NCBI GenBank assembly: GCA_027067055.1
Contig: JAMOMK010000055.1
Span: 1-64,000 of the forward strand
Source of the DNA: Lysobacterales bacterium
Lineage (GTDB): Bacteria; Pseudomonadota; Gammaproteobacteria; Xanthomonadales; Marinicellaceae
Direction of reading: 5' to 3'
DNA: 64,000 nt
A program made the position numbers and the translations under genes. This document shows, piece by piece, positions 42,055 to 51,143 of the stretch; positions within the stretch are counted from its first letter, which is position 1; each line of letters begins with the position of its first letter. The notes below the pieces were generated by a model. That model saw only the letters and a program-made list of their open reading frames with translations, ran no database searches and was not told the DNA's origin.

Positions 42055-42828
42055 ATGAAGTATACTAATCTGATTTCTGCACAAGAACTGCAATTTTTCC
42101 AAAAAAACGGATATTTGGTTAAACGTGAATTTGTTGATTTGTCTGTGGTTGAAGCCATCCAAAACAAAGTGCTTGAGCATCTTAAAAATAGAGTTAAGCC
42201 TTTTGAACTAGAACAAGAAGTGCATTATCCAGGCTCACCCAAAACCAAAGAAGAGCAGGGTGGTGATACCATCAGACGCTTGTTATTGGCTTATTCTCGT
42301 GATGTGGTTTTTGCACAATGGCAAATGAGCCATAAAGCAACGCGTGTTTTAAAGGCATTGTTTGATTCAGAAACGCTATATTTAGTTCAGTCACACCACA
42401 ATTGCATTATGACTAAACAGCCTCGCTATTCATCAGAAACACATTGGCATAAAGACACACGGTATTGGGATTTTGAAAACCAGCAGTTAATCAATACCTG
42501 GTTACCACTAGGTGATGAAACACTTGAGAATGGTTGTTTGCAAGTCATTCCTGGCTCTCATTTATGGGACGCTCCCAAAGACAGACTTGATGAGCGTTTA
42601 TTTTTGCGTAAAGATTTAGCCAGCAATCAAGAGTGGTTGGAAAAATCTATTGATGTTGAGTTAAATAGGGGGGATTTATTGTTTTTTCATGCAGCGATTT
42701 TTCACGCTGCAGGCAGAAATAAAACTCAACAATCTAAAAATGCACTAGTTTCGACTTATCACAGTGAAAAAAATCAGGAAATAGTCAGTCCATTTCCTGA
42801 TTTGAAGCCAGTTAAGGTATTGGATTAA
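42055..42828 (+). CDS. Phytanoyl-CoA dioxygenase (PhyH) family protein
   Basis: The 257-residue product is an Fe(II)/2-oxoglutarate oxygenase. The metal triad is visible as HWHKDTRYWDF (HxD) and the distal His in LFFHAAIFHAAGRN, with the 2-oxoglutarate-binding Arg downstream. The N-terminal LSAQELQFFQKNGYLVKREFVD is typical of the family. Substrates in this family vary (fatty acyl, ectoine, small hydroxyl compounds) and cannot be inferred. It is convergent with the lipoprotein gene that overlaps its last bases. Confidence 0.88.
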   Translation: MKYTNLISAQELQFFQKNGYLVKREFVDLSVVEAIQNKVLEHLKNRVKPFELEQEVHYPGSPKTKEEQGGDTIRRLLLAYSRDVVFAQWQMSHKATRVLKALFDSETLYLVQSHHNCIMTKQPRYSSETHWHKDTRYWDFENQQLINTWLPLGDETLENGCLQVIPGSHLWDAPKDRLDERLFLRKDLASNQEWLEKSIDVELNRGDLLFFHAAIFHAAGRNKTQQSKNALVSTYHSEKNQEIVSPFPDLKPVKVLD

Positions 42829-44102
42829 AATATCTTAACTTTTTTTGCTGTTTCTTCACAGAGTTCATTCAATAACCATGATTTGAGGTTTTCAATATCG
42901 CGGTCGCTATTGGGGTTGTATAATTCAATGGTGGCAATTTTATAGCTTTGATTCTGCATCTTGCCCCTAACACGAGTGCCTCCTGATTTTGTCACGCGTA
43001 GTCTACTTGCTGTTTGCTTTAAGGCATCATAAAATTGCAGATAGCCTGGCGAATATTTTTTGACAAAAATCTGTGGGCAGTGAGATTCTTTAAAAGTCAC
43101 TTTACCATCAAACAGGGAAGAGTTAACATTATTGACTATTCTTGTGCCGTTACCATTAAGTTGCACAGTAGAGCCTTTGACAAATGCATCTGCAGTGAGC
43201 ATGTGCATTAGCATTGATTTGACACTGTCCTTGTTCTCTGCATTTATTAGAAATTTATAAACCCAACCTAAAGCTTCTTTGTCATCTTTAAAATTTGGTA
43301 TGGATATTTCTTCAAGTTGAGAAAAAGCCCCTTTAGCTTGTTTTTCAGTTTTGATTGCTTGTAAGTTTGGTATTTTTTGTAACTCGGCATAGCTGTAGTT
43401 TTTTGATTCAATTGTTTGACATTTTTCACTCTCGTCAATAAAACGATTAAATGGTGAGTTAATGTTTTCTCGATAAAAGCGGATGACTTTGAGGCACTGT
43501 TTTGTGTCAACTCGGTTGTTTCCTATTTTTTGTACATACTTTGTTTGCATATTTATTTTGAAAGAATCAGGAGAATACCAAAACACTTCTTTTGCCTCGT
43601 CATCAGAAGGAATAGAGATAACGGGCTCAAAGTCAACAAAGTCTCGGTAACTTGGAAATAATTGAGTAATATCTTTTGTCACCAATTCAATCATTTTTGA
43701 CTCTTTTGGTAAGGGTAGACCAAAAATTTGTGTGGTTAATGGTTTAATCGCTGCAAAATCATAATTTTCACCATTAACTTCAAAACGAACAAATCCTCCA
43801 ACTTTTAACTCGGCATCTGGAAATTCAGCAATTTTAGCATTGGTTTTATAGGAAAAGCCTTTTTGCCAACGTTTGCGCAATTGATAAGTTGAGAAGTTTC
43901 CTGCATTATCGGATAGTTTTATATCATAACGTCCCTTTTTCTTCAAAAATGATAACACTTGTTTATCAGTTGGTTTGGATGAAAAGGATGTTTTTAATGG
44001 TTCGTTTGTATCGATTTCCTCTACGTTTTCACCCCCACAAGCTGTCAATAAAAATAGGCTTGTAACAAGCAAAAATGCTGTTAATGTGTTTTCCCCAATC
44101 AT
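42825..44102 (-). CDS. Large exported lipoprotein
   Basis: The product is about 425 residues from ATG 44102. GTG codons slightly upstream overlap the preceding stop. The signal peptide has a lipobox, FLLVTSLFLLTAC-GG, so the protein is a lipoprotein. The +2 Gly fits outer-membrane sorting. The body is soluble, with no family I recognise: residues ~40-200 mixed alpha/beta (KRWQKGFSYKTNAKIAEFPDAELKVGGFVRFEV), and a C-terminal half with NNVNSSLFDGKVTFKESHCP and LRVTKSGGTRVRGKMQNQSYKIATIELYNP. It starts 5 bases after the BspA-like gene and is probably its partner. Confidence 0.78.
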   Translation of the reverse strand: MIGENTLTAFLLVTSLFLLTACGGENVEEIDTNEPLKTSFSSKPTDKQVLSFLKKKGRYDIKLSDNAGNFSTYQLRKRWQKGFSYKTNAKIAEFPDAELKVGGFVRFEVNGENYDFAAIKPLTTQIFGLPLPKESKMIELVTKDITQLFPSYRDFVDFEPVISIPSDDEAKEVFWYSPDSFKINMQTKYVQKIGNNRVDTKQCLKVIRFYRENINSPFNRFIDESEKCQTIESKNYSYAELQKIPNLQAIKTEKQAKGAFSQLEEISIPNFKDDKEALGWVYKFLINAENKDSVKSMLMHMLTADAFVKGSTVQLNGNGTRIVNNVNSSLFDGKVTFKESHCPQIFVKKYSPGYLQFYDALKQTASRLRVTKSGGTRVRGKMQNQSYKIATIELYNPNSDRDIENLKSWLLNELCEETAKKVKIF

Positions 44103-44107
44103 TTTAT

Positions 44108-45187
44108 TCACCACTGTAATGTTATTGTTTTAGTGTTGTCGATATCAAGCCACTGTTGCTTTATCCATTGGTCATCAATAAGATAGCTCACCTGAACTTG
44201 TAAAACACCTAAATCGTTTCTGATGTGGATGCGCATGTTTTCTTTATTGTTTTTATCCATGCCTTTGACGATAAGGTGAGGTTCTTGATCTAAGGTGTCG
44301 AGTTTAACCTCTGAAAAGTCATAGGAGATTTGTTGTTTTGCTGTTTTAACTATAATGACTTCTTCAAAACTGTTTTTAAAAAGAATATCACAAGCAAAAG
44401 TATGACCTCCATCGGTTATAGTCCAAGTATCATTAGCGATAAGGCTTGCACGTGCATTTTGAGCATCCAATGAACAGTATTGAGAAAAACCTCCATTAAA
44501 CGAGATATTAGGTTTTACAACTTGTGCATCCCAAGAAATTAATAAGGCATCATAATTTGTTGATGATAATGTCACTCCTGCAAACATATTAAAGAAATTA
44601 GTTACATTGATAACATTCCATGAACTAATATCTTCATCAAATGATGTTGCGCTAATAAACATTGAGCTTAAACTACTTATATTACTTGTATCCCAATTCC
44701 AATCTGCCATTCCATTGCCAATATTAGTGGCATTAACAAACATAAATGACAGGTTCGTACAATTAGTTAAATTAGGGGTGTCTAAGGCATTATTGACTAA
44801 ATTGCTGGCTCCATCAAAAGCTTTATTCATAGAAGTCCATGCATTGGTTCCCCATTGATCAATAGATAAAATTTTATCTTTTTCAACTCCACTATTGATG
44901 TAAATACGAGGAAATGTTCCAAATATGCGAATAGTATGAACTCCTGCACTGCCATAATCGTGCACGGCATCCCCTGTAACTCCTGTTTGATCAGGAATCA
45001 TATCATTATCCCAATCAATTGAATAATTATAGGTTTCGCCAATGACTGTTGGAATAGTAATCACTGTATCAGATGTAGTTGTTTCCCATGTAGTGACAAA
45101 ATGATCACTTGGCGCGGCAAATAAGCTGTTAGCATAGAATATTGTTGCTAAAATAGTTAAGAATTTAATTGTCAATAAACGGAGCAT
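44108..45187 (-). CDS. Secreted BspA/DUF285-type leucine-rich protein with NSFE motif
   Basis: In the 359-residue product, the signal peptide (residues 1-24) is followed by a PKD-like strand region (TWETTTSDTVITIPTVIGETYNYSIDWDNDMIPDQTG) and DUF285 repeats of the 'MF..AT.FDxDISSWNVxNVTNFxxMF' kind (about 125-215). At ~275 is DILFKNSFEEV, the NGFE-type motif with N-to-S change. It is not terminal here: ~85 residues with an Ig-like tail (YDFSEVKLDTLDQEPHLIVKGMD.. IRNDLGVLQVQVSYLIDD) follow. The gene is divergent from a TPR-type regulator gene, and 45253-45285 holds a likely binding site. DUF285 proteins elsewhere are surface adhesins. Confidence 0.8.
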   Translation of the reverse strand: MLRLLTIKFLTILATIFYANSLFAAPSDHFVTTWETTTSDTVITIPTVIGETYNYSIDWDNDMIPDQTGVTGDAVHDYGSAGVHTIRIFGTFPRIYINSGVEKDKILSIDQWGTNAWTSMNKAFDGASNLVNNALDTPNLTNCTNLSFMFVNATNIGNGMADWNWDTSNISSLSSMFISATSFDEDISSWNVINVTNFFNMFAGVTLSSTNYDALLISWDAQVVKPNISFNGGFSQYCSLDAQNARASLIANDTWTITDGGHTFACDILFKNSFEEVIIVKTAKQQISYDFSEVKLDTLDQEPHLIVKGMDKNNKENMRIHIRNDLGVLQVQVSYLIDDQWIKQQWLDIDNTKTITLQW

Positions 45188-45252
45188 TTAGGTTTCCTCT
45201 GTAATTCCTATTTTTAAAGGTGCTACTATAATGTGCAGTATGAAAAAATCCC

Positions 45253-45285
45253 TGACCAATTGCTGACTATTTCCTGACTAATTGC
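45253..45285. promoter_or_regulatory. Three 11-bp phased TGAC repeats (putative regulator box)
   Basis: TGACCAATTGC, TGACTATTTCC and TGACTAATTGC stand in a row with exact 11-bp steps between the divergent BspA-like operon and the 45420-47693 regulator gene. Eleven-bp direct repeats are how OmpR/PhoB-type winged-helix domains bind in tandem. This regulator has such a domain, and the paralogous locus has a similar array at 59092-59124. Confidence 0.6.
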
Positions 45286-45419
45286 TAAACCCTTGTATTT
45301 ATTGATTTTCTTGTGTGTATTGTTTTTTGTATTTTTAATTGAGTTTGTATTGTTTTAATGTATATTTTTTTAGTAATACGTTATTATTAACCTGTATTTT
45401 TCAATTAGCTTTTCATTCA

Positions 45420-47693
45420 ATGCACTTTAAAATAAATGATTTTTCTTATAATGACTCCAATGGGCAAGTCACTAAAGGCCAAGAAAAAATTCAGTTAACA
45501 AAGATTCAAAAAAAACTTTTTGATTATTTTCTAGCACATCCAAAAACCACCCTTTCCAAACAAACTTTAATGGATGAAGTGTGGGGACGCACTGTAACTG
45601 AAAATTCAATTGAAAAAACCTTATCAAAGTTACGTAATATTATTGAAGACAATCCATTAAAACCTGAAATATTAATCACTCACTTTGGTCATGGTATTAG
45701 TTTTGAAGGAAAAGTCAGTTGTATAAATGAGCAGGAATCTAAAACCAATGAATCCGAAAAATCTAATCATAAAAACCAACCAAAACTACTGTTTGCATTG
45801 ATTGCACTTGTGCTCATGGCATTGTTATGGATTTTTTATCCATTCAATCAAAAACAACAAAAACCCATTATGCAAAGTATAGCAAAGAATCAACGAATTC
45901 TGGTTTTGCCGATGGAGTTTAAAGCGGGTAGCGTTAATCAAAAGGATGAAAAAAATATTAACCACCTTATGCAATCTGAGTTGACACAACTGGATAGCGA
46001 AGGTGTGGTTTTATTTAACAATGAGGGAGTGAATAATAATAAAGTATTGAATAAACATTGGCAAATTGATAACAGTTTAATCTTTATGCAAACTCGAGTG
46101 AGTAAAAATGGGGCTATATACGATGCTGTTGTTGAATTGTCTAATGGTGTTAATACCTTGAAAAAAGTTAAAATTAGTGCCACTAACTTGCTCGATTTAG
46201 CCACGGCGCAAACTCAGTTGATTTCCGATCTGCATCAGGGGGTTACTATTGATAAAAATAATAACAAAGAACCCGACAAATATTTACAAGCCCTTGATTT
46301 CATTGAAAATAAAAAATGGCAATCAGCACAGAAACTATTGGAAGAGATTTTAGATAATAATGACAAGGATTTTCAAGCTCGTTTTAGTTTGGCACAGGTG
46401 TATTACGAACTAAAGGCATTTGATAAAGCCATTGCTCAGTTACAAACACTTAAATCAACGTCCTATTACCGCAACCACAGTGCTCAAATTGAACTGGAGT
46501 TGACAGAAAACTTCATTCGCCAAGATAAACACAAAAAAATTATTGCAGATTTAACGGCTTATCTCAGTTCACACTTAAGCATTGGCAAAGTCAAAAAAGC
46601 CAAGATAATGCAACGTTTAGCGGATGCGTATGTGGCTGTAGGTAATACAGCTGAGGCATTGAAGTTCTATAAACAATCTGTTTTGGATATTAATGACAAG
46701 CTGTTCCCTGAATATTTTACTCGCAGTTATTTCGGACAAGCCAGAATTGCTAATCAAGTTTCAACCGGTAAGGGTGTCTATGAGTTGTTTAGTAAAGCGT
46801 TACATTATGCCAAACAAGAAAACAATATTGCCCATCAGGCAACCATTCTTGACAGTCTTTCAGTTTTACTTTTTCATAGTAATCAGTGGCAAAAGGGTTT
46901 GCAATTAAAAAGAGAATCCATTGCACTAATGGAACTAATTGATGATAAAAGTATTGCCATGGGAACTGGTTTGGGCGTTTTAGCTTCTTATTTGTTAGAG
47001 CGTGGCTTGTTTAATGAAGGGCGAGAAGTGGTGGATAGAATAAAAAATATAGCCGATGAAATTAAATCCGATCACTTGACTTTAATTTATAACCATTATG
47101 ATATTTCTCTAGAAATGAATGCGGGTAATTTTGATTATTGCCAGAGAGAAATAGATAAAGAATTTGCTTTGGCAAAAAAGATTAATGACTTTGCCATGAT
47201 GCTTAACAATGTGTTTTTACAGATGGAATTGTTGTTGGCTCGAAAAGATACATTAAATTTTTTGAGTATCTGGCAAGAAAAAAATAAATTGTTTCAACAA
47301 CCAGGACTGGAGCGTTATCAAATATTTATGGACTTATATTTGGCTCGTTACTATGAAATGGTCGGTAATGATGAAAAGGCAATAGAACTGATTGCTAAAG
47401 TTTCTGAGTTGGCTAAACAAAGCAGCGACTTTAAGTTTTTAAGTGATGCACAAGTCACCCTGGCAAAAATTTATTTACAATCAAATCCTCAAAAAGCATT
47501 GGATATTCTCATGGCGCTAGAACAATACAATCCAAATCCAAACCCTTACCTCGAAGTTAAGGCCAAAGCTTTAGCCAAACTAGATAAAAAAACACAAGCA
47601 TTAAGTCTGATGATGGAAGCCAAAGCAGCTTATAATGAAGCATGGAAACCTGAGAACCAAGCTTTACTAGAAGAGCTCCAACAATCTATTTGA
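45420..47693 (+). CDS. Membrane-spanning CadC-like regulator with TPR domain (A)
   Basis: The product is 757 residues from ATG 45420; an upstream Met would add a hydrophobic leader not shared with the paralogue. The N-terminal OmpR-type winged helix (residues ~1-100, QLTKIQKKLFDYFLAHPKTTLSKQTLMDEVWGRTVTENSIEKTLSKLRNIIEDNP..HFGHGISF) is followed by one membrane helix near 125-145 (LLFALIALVLMALLWIFYPF), then about 600 residues of periplasmic helical TPR repeats. ToxR/CadC-type proteins bind DNA from the membrane and sense the outside. The paralogue at 59209-61446 matches along the whole length. The gene is divergent from a secreted-protein operon. It ends at a strong hairpin terminator (47776-47799). 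Confidence 0.85.
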   Translation: MHFKINDFSYNDSNGQVTKGQEKIQLTKIQKKLFDYFLAHPKTTLSKQTLMDEVWGRTVTENSIEKTLSKLRNIIEDNPLKPEILITHFGHGISFEGKVSCINEQESKTNESEKSNHKNQPKLLFALIALVLMALLWIFYPFNQKQQKPIMQSIAKNQRILVLPMEFKAGSVNQKDEKNINHLMQSELTQLDSEGVVLFNNEGVNNNKVLNKHWQIDNSLIFMQTRVSKNGAIYDAVVELSNGVNTLKKVKISATNLLDLATAQTQLISDLHQGVTIDKNNNKEPDKYLQALDFIENKKWQSAQKLLEEILDNNDKDFQARFSLAQVYYELKAFDKAIAQLQTLKSTSYYRNHSAQIELELTENFIRQDKHKKIIADLTAYLSSHLSIGKVKKAKIMQRLADAYVAVGNTAEALKFYKQSVLDINDKLFPEYFTRSYFGQARIANQVSTGKGVYELFSKALHYAKQENNIAHQATILDSLSVLLFHSNQWQKGLQLKRESIALMELIDDKSIAMGTGLGVLASYLLERGLFNEGREVVDRIKNIADEIKSDHLTLIYNHYDISLEMNAGNFDYCQREIDKEFALAKKINDFAMMLNNVFLQMELLLARKDTLNFLSIWQEKNKLFQQPGLERYQIFMDLYLARYYEMVGNDEKAIELIAKVSELAKQSSDFKFLSDAQVTLAKIYLQSNPQKALDILMALEQYNPNPNPYLEVKAKALAKLDKKTQALSLMMEAKAAYNEAWKPENQALLEELQQSI

Positions 47694-47775
47694 TAGCTTA
47701 TTCATCTAAATGGGTGTCGCACCTATCGTCTGATACTTCAATGATGTGATATTTATGAATAGCATTTTTGATAGG

Positions 47776-47799
47776 GGCACTTCTATGAATCGAAGTGCC
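47776..47799. terminator. Bidirectional hairpin terminator
   Basis: GGCACTTC (47776-47783) and GAAGTGCC (47792-47799) form a perfect 8-bp stem. A T-rich stretch lies on the right and A/T-rich sequence on the left. It sits between the convergent genes ending at 47693 and 47828. Confidence 0.8.
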
Positions 47800-47827
47800 T
47801 TTATTGGCTTGGAGTGTAATAAAAAGT

Positions 47828-48667
47828 TTATCTTTTCTTCTTTACTCGGGTCTTTTTCACTGTTTTTTTACGCCCATTTTTCTTAGTCGTTACTTTTCTA
47901 GTCTTTTTAACAGTTGTATTGCCATTTCTATGATGGGTTACTTTTTTTGTTTTCTTAACGGTTGTTGTTCTGCCATTGTGTCTAACGGTGACTCTTTTAG
48001 TCACTCTTTTGGATGTGCGAGGTTTGTATTTAATACGATTAATGGTTCTGACATGGCTCACTCTTTTAACAACAAACGTGTTTCTCGCTGTATAACGTAC
48101 AATTCTATTTCTGTAAACAGTGCGATGTAATGGGCGAAAAGGTCTCCACCAACGGGGATAAATTCCAAATCGGAAACGTGAATGATAAGGTCGGTAAACT
48201 GGACGAAAAATCCAGCCAATAATTGGCCATGTTCTAACATGCACATGTGTTGGGTGGTAATAATAGTTTTCACCATAAATAAGGGTATTGCCTCGAACTT
48301 GCATATTATAGTCATCACCTGACTTTTCGACTTCTATGGTGGCTACGTCTTGAAATTCATCTTGACCAATTGCTGCTTGTAGTATTATCAGGTGAGCATC
48401 GCCTGCTACTTCTTCAACTAGCCGAATATAGTCTACCTCTCCATTACCATCTAAATCTAGATTGTTAATGCCTTCATCCGGATCATTCAACGCTTTTTCA
48501 AAACCTTCAAGATTCTTTGTTTCTGCAAATAATTCACTAACGGCTTGTAAATCTAAACCATCAGCCGCCTCAGATGTCGGAGCAATAATGGTGACATTGT
48601 CTTTAGCAAAGCTGTGTGGCAAACTCATCATGAGCATAATTGCTATTAAAATTTTAAGTTTTTTCAT
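47828..48667 (-). CDS. Secreted protein with very basic repeat tail
   Basis: The 279-residue product has a signal peptide (MKKLKILIAIMLMMSLPHSFA). The first half has a Ca-binding-like DLDGNGEVDYIRLVEEVAGDAHLIILQAAIGQDEFQDVATIEV stretch. Then comes a Trp/Arg/His-rich region (HPTHVHVRTWPIIGWIFRPVYRPYHSRF). The last ~80 residues are almost only K, R, T, V, H and N, in TVKKTKKVTHHRNG / TTVKKTRKVTTKKNG repeats. The 'DLDGNG-DYIRV..LQ.PLG.NE.QDVATIEV' pattern is one I associate with Bacteroidota secreted proteins. The basic tail may bind DNA, polysaccharide or the membrane. Function is unknown; it could be a horizontally acquired surface protein. Confidence 0.72.
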   Translation of the reverse strand: MKKLKILIAIMLMMSLPHSFAKDNVTIIAPTSEAADGLDLQAVSELFAETKNLEGFEKALNDPDEGINNLDLDGNGEVDYIRLVEEVAGDAHLIILQAAIGQDEFQDVATIEVEKSGDDYNMQVRGNTLIYGENYYYHPTHVHVRTWPIIGWIFRPVYRPYHSRFRFGIYPRWWRPFRPLHRTVYRNRIVRYTARNTFVVKRVSHVRTINRIKYKPRTSKRVTKRVTVRHNGRTTTVKKTKKVTHHRNGNTTVKKTRKVTTKKNGRKKTVKKTRVKKKR

Positions 48668-48727
48668 TGTATTTTCCTCGTAATTAAAAAATAAGATTTG
48701 GGTGCTACTATCAAATTACAGCATTAA

Positions 48728-50026
48728 TTATTCAAAACCATCGCTAAAAATAATATCATTTTGTTGAAAGACATAACCCGCTCCTGCTTCTGTGTCTTTT
48801 TCATTGTCTAGCCAAGCGCCAGCGGCAACTGAGTCCACACCTAATTCAATTGATTTTCCTAATTCAGATTGTGTTGAAGTGGAAGTTGGTACAAATGTGT
48901 TGATTTCTTGCCAGTTGGGACCTACTTTACGGTACATGTAAATTTTGCCATTATTAACTGAACTGCTTGATAATTTTCTTGGTGCTGAGACGATTGCAAG
49001 GTTTCCTGATAAATCAACAGCCGTGCCATATTTATCAAAATTAGCAGCATCACTTGCAATTAGTGTAAAAGACTTATCCCATGAAGAAGTCGTGTTATTG
49101 TAATCATAAATAAAAGCAGCACCTGCTGATGAGCCACCAGTATCTTGCCCAATTGCTCCGATAATCACCTTTCCATTATCAAGTTTGACACTGTAGCCAA
49201 ATGAATCGTTTGCTACTCCAGCGGTATCAATGATTTTATTGGTTAATAAAAAGGAATCAATACCTTTTGCAGAGGTGTCAGAAAAGACATAAGCCGCTCC
49301 TTTTCCACCATGACCAAAGGCACCAATTAAGGCTTTACCTAAACTAAGGCTGACAGAAAAACCAAACTTATCATTAACAGCGGCATCGTTTGCCAGTAGT
49401 TGAGCTGGGTCGGTATTCCATGACCCCATTTGGAATGAAAAAATATAGGCAGCTCCTGCATTAGATACTGCCGAGCTTTTATCTTTATATGCACCAACTA
49501 AAGCCTTATCCCCCAGTAGACTAACTGAGATTCCAAAATTGGCGTTGATTACTTGAGTTGCCACAGAACTCATGTCCAACTGTTCTGTTTGATTCCAGTT
49601 GGTTCCATCAAAATCAAAAATATAAGCAGTCCCAGTATTTCCCACAGCATTAACAGTTTTATAGGGTGCTCCAACAAGCAAACGATTGCCATCCAAGCTA
49701 ATCGAATGTCCGAATTCATCATTGTCACTGGCATTTAAAGCTGTGATAATAGCCGTTTCTTGCCAACTACTGCCATCAAAAGTATAAATATAGACAGCTC
49801 CATTATTAGACAATCCACCTGAATCATAAAAAGGTGCTCCAAATGCAGCAATATTTCCTGAAATACTTGCAGATGTGCCAAGATGGTCTTGAGTAAGTCC
49901 GTCGCTGGCAAGTAGCTTATTTACTGTTATTCCATTGATTTGTTGAATGCTTTTATTATCTATTTCTTGTTGAGCATTCACTGCCAATGAAAATAGCATT
50001 AGGGTGAATAATAAATTGTTTTTCAT
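48728..50026 (-). CDS. Secreted FG-GAP beta-propeller protein ending in SDGFE
   Basis: The 432-residue product has a signal peptide (MKNNLLFTLMLFSLAVNA). About seven FG-GAP/integrin-alpha-type repeats follow, each like 'FGHSISLDGNRLLVGAPYKTVNAVGNTGTAYIFDFDGTNWNQTEQL', 50-60 residues apart, enough for a seven-bladed propeller. The protein stops exactly in NDIIFSDGFE, the motif also terminal in the S8 protease. It is the last gene of the eight-gene operon, 17 bases after the DUF3592 gene. Likely an exported carbohydrate- or protein-binding propeller. Confidence 0.88.
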   Translation of the reverse strand: MKNNLLFTLMLFSLAVNAQQEIDNKSIQQINGITVNKLLASDGLTQDHLGTSASISGNIAAFGAPFYDSGGLSNNGAVYIYTFDGSSWQETAIITALNASDNDEFGHSISLDGNRLLVGAPYKTVNAVGNTGTAYIFDFDGTNWNQTEQLDMSSVATQVINANFGISVSLLGDKALVGAYKDKSSAVSNAGAAYIFSFQMGSWNTDPAQLLANDAAVNDKFGFSVSLSLGKALIGAFGHGGKGAAYVFSDTSAKGIDSFLLTNKIIDTAGVANDSFGYSVKLDNGKVIIGAIGQDTGGSSAGAAFIYDYNNTTSSWDKSFTLIASDAANFDKYGTAVDLSGNLAIVSAPRKLSSSSVNNGKIYMYRKVGPNWQEINTFVPTSTSTQSELGKSIELGVDSVAAGAWLDNEKDTEAGAGYVFQQNDIIFSDGFE

Positions 50027-50043
50027 AATTATTTTCTCTGTAT

Positions 50044-50646
50044 TTAATGATTTAACGGATTAACTGAATTTGGTTGACCTAAATGTTTATCTTTTTTATC
50101 TTCTAATCGTTTTTGTGATAGATGTCTAAATTGTCTTATAGATTTATTCAGGCTGTATAAAGCTAATAAGGCAATTAGAAACATGATGATTTCAAATCGG
50201 TTATTGCTATTGGGTAATTTATCTCGAAATAAAAAAGAACGTGTTGGTGGGTTTTTGCTAATATTAACCTTTATTCTTTGCCCTTTTTGTAAATAGGTGT
50301 TGATGGCTTCATAGGCATCTGTTCTACCATTGGCTATGATATAATTTCCCAAATTACTGATTTTATCTGACTCATAGGTCGTCCCCATAGAGTCGTACTG
50401 GTATTGTGCATGAACGTAGTAGGTGTGAGTGGTTCTATTAGCTAATGGCCCTTGATTTTTTTTAATTTTATCAACTACTTTTGATTGGGTGATTATGGCA
50501 GTGCCTTCATACCATAGTGTTTCATCAAATTTAAATAAAAATTCAGTAATAGGTCGATGAAAAGCGATAAATAAAAACAATAGTGCCATCAATATTTCAG
50601 CAGTCATTTCTTTTATCAGTTTTGATTTTTGTTGTTTTATAGTCAT
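50044..50646 (-). CDS. DUF3592 domain membrane protein (1)
   Basis: In the 200-residue product, two membrane segments flank a ~90-residue extracytoplasmic domain (FETLWYEGTAIITQSKVVDKIKKNQG..YYVHAQYQYDSMGTTYESDKISNLGNYIIANGRTDAYEAINTYLQKGQRIKVNISKNPPTRSFL). This is the family's Y-x-Y..G..Y-S-D pattern ending in V-x-x-NPxxP. The gene overlaps the preceding DUF3592 gene by 4 bases. The C-terminal tail is polar and cytoplasmic. Related to 50643-51143 and 58433-58996 in the same operon. Confidence 0.82.
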   Translation of the reverse strand: MTIKQQKSKLIKEMTAEILMALLFLFIAFHRPITEFLFKFDETLWYEGTAIITQSKVVDKIKKNQGPLANRTTHTYYVHAQYQYDSMGTTYESDKISNLGNYIIANGRTDAYEAINTYLQKGQRIKVNISKNPPTRSFLFRDKLPNSNNRFEIIMFLIALLALYSLNKSIRQFRHLSQKRLEDKKDKHLGQPNSVNPLNH

Positions 50647-51143
50647 CTCATCCTATTTCTTAAAATCAAGCCAAAAATTACAATAAAGAAAAGTCCAACG
50701 ATAAGCGGAATAAAAGTCCAAATGTTTGCTCCTGTCTCTATAACCGCTGTTTTAGGGTCTTTAGGGTCATAGTAAATACTGATTTTATTTCCTTTTTGGT
50801 AGGGAGAGTTGTCTAACCATTGTTGTGCAATAAAGCGATTTTTTAAGCGACTTTTAATGATAGCACCATCACCATAGCTGTATTTTTCTGACTGATAGTG
50901 TTGACCATGTACTTGGTATTGGTACAAAGCTGAGACTTCAAAAGTGGTTTGTTTGCTCGTTGTGCTATTGGAAGAGCTACGTGTCTCGATTAAATTTATT
51001 TTAGTCACTGTTGCTTCGGTTTTCTGCCAATCCCTAGTTTGCTGTGCCAGTAAGATAAACCTGACACCAAAAAACACCAGTACCAAGCCGATAATCAGCG
51101 GTATGAAAAGCATGTTATTAATAGAGTAAGCGGGTCTTCTCAT
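50643..51143 (-). CDS. DUF3592 domain membrane protein (2)
   Basis: The 166-residue product has membrane helices at residues 11-31 (FIPLIIGLVLVFFGVRFILL) and 140-160 (IWTFIPLIVGLFFIVIFGLIL). Between them is the DUF3592 domain (TEATVTKINLIETRSS..FEVSALYQYQVHGQHYQSEKYSYGDGAIIKSRLKNRFIAQQWLDNSPYQKGNKISIYYDPKDPKTAVIETG). The conserved IYYDPKDPKTAVI is a hallmark. It overlaps both neighbouring genes by 4 bases (50643-50646 and 51140-51143), so it is strongly coupled. Function of the family is unknown. Confidence 0.85.
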   Translation of the reverse strand: MRRPAYSINNMLFIPLIIGLVLVFFGVRFILLAQQTRDWQKTEATVTKINLIETRSSSNSTTSKQTTFEVSALYQYQVHGQHYQSEKYSYGDGAIIKSRLKNRFIAQQWLDNSPYQKGNKISIYYDPKDPKTAVIETGANIWTFIPLIVGLFFIVIFGLILRNRMR

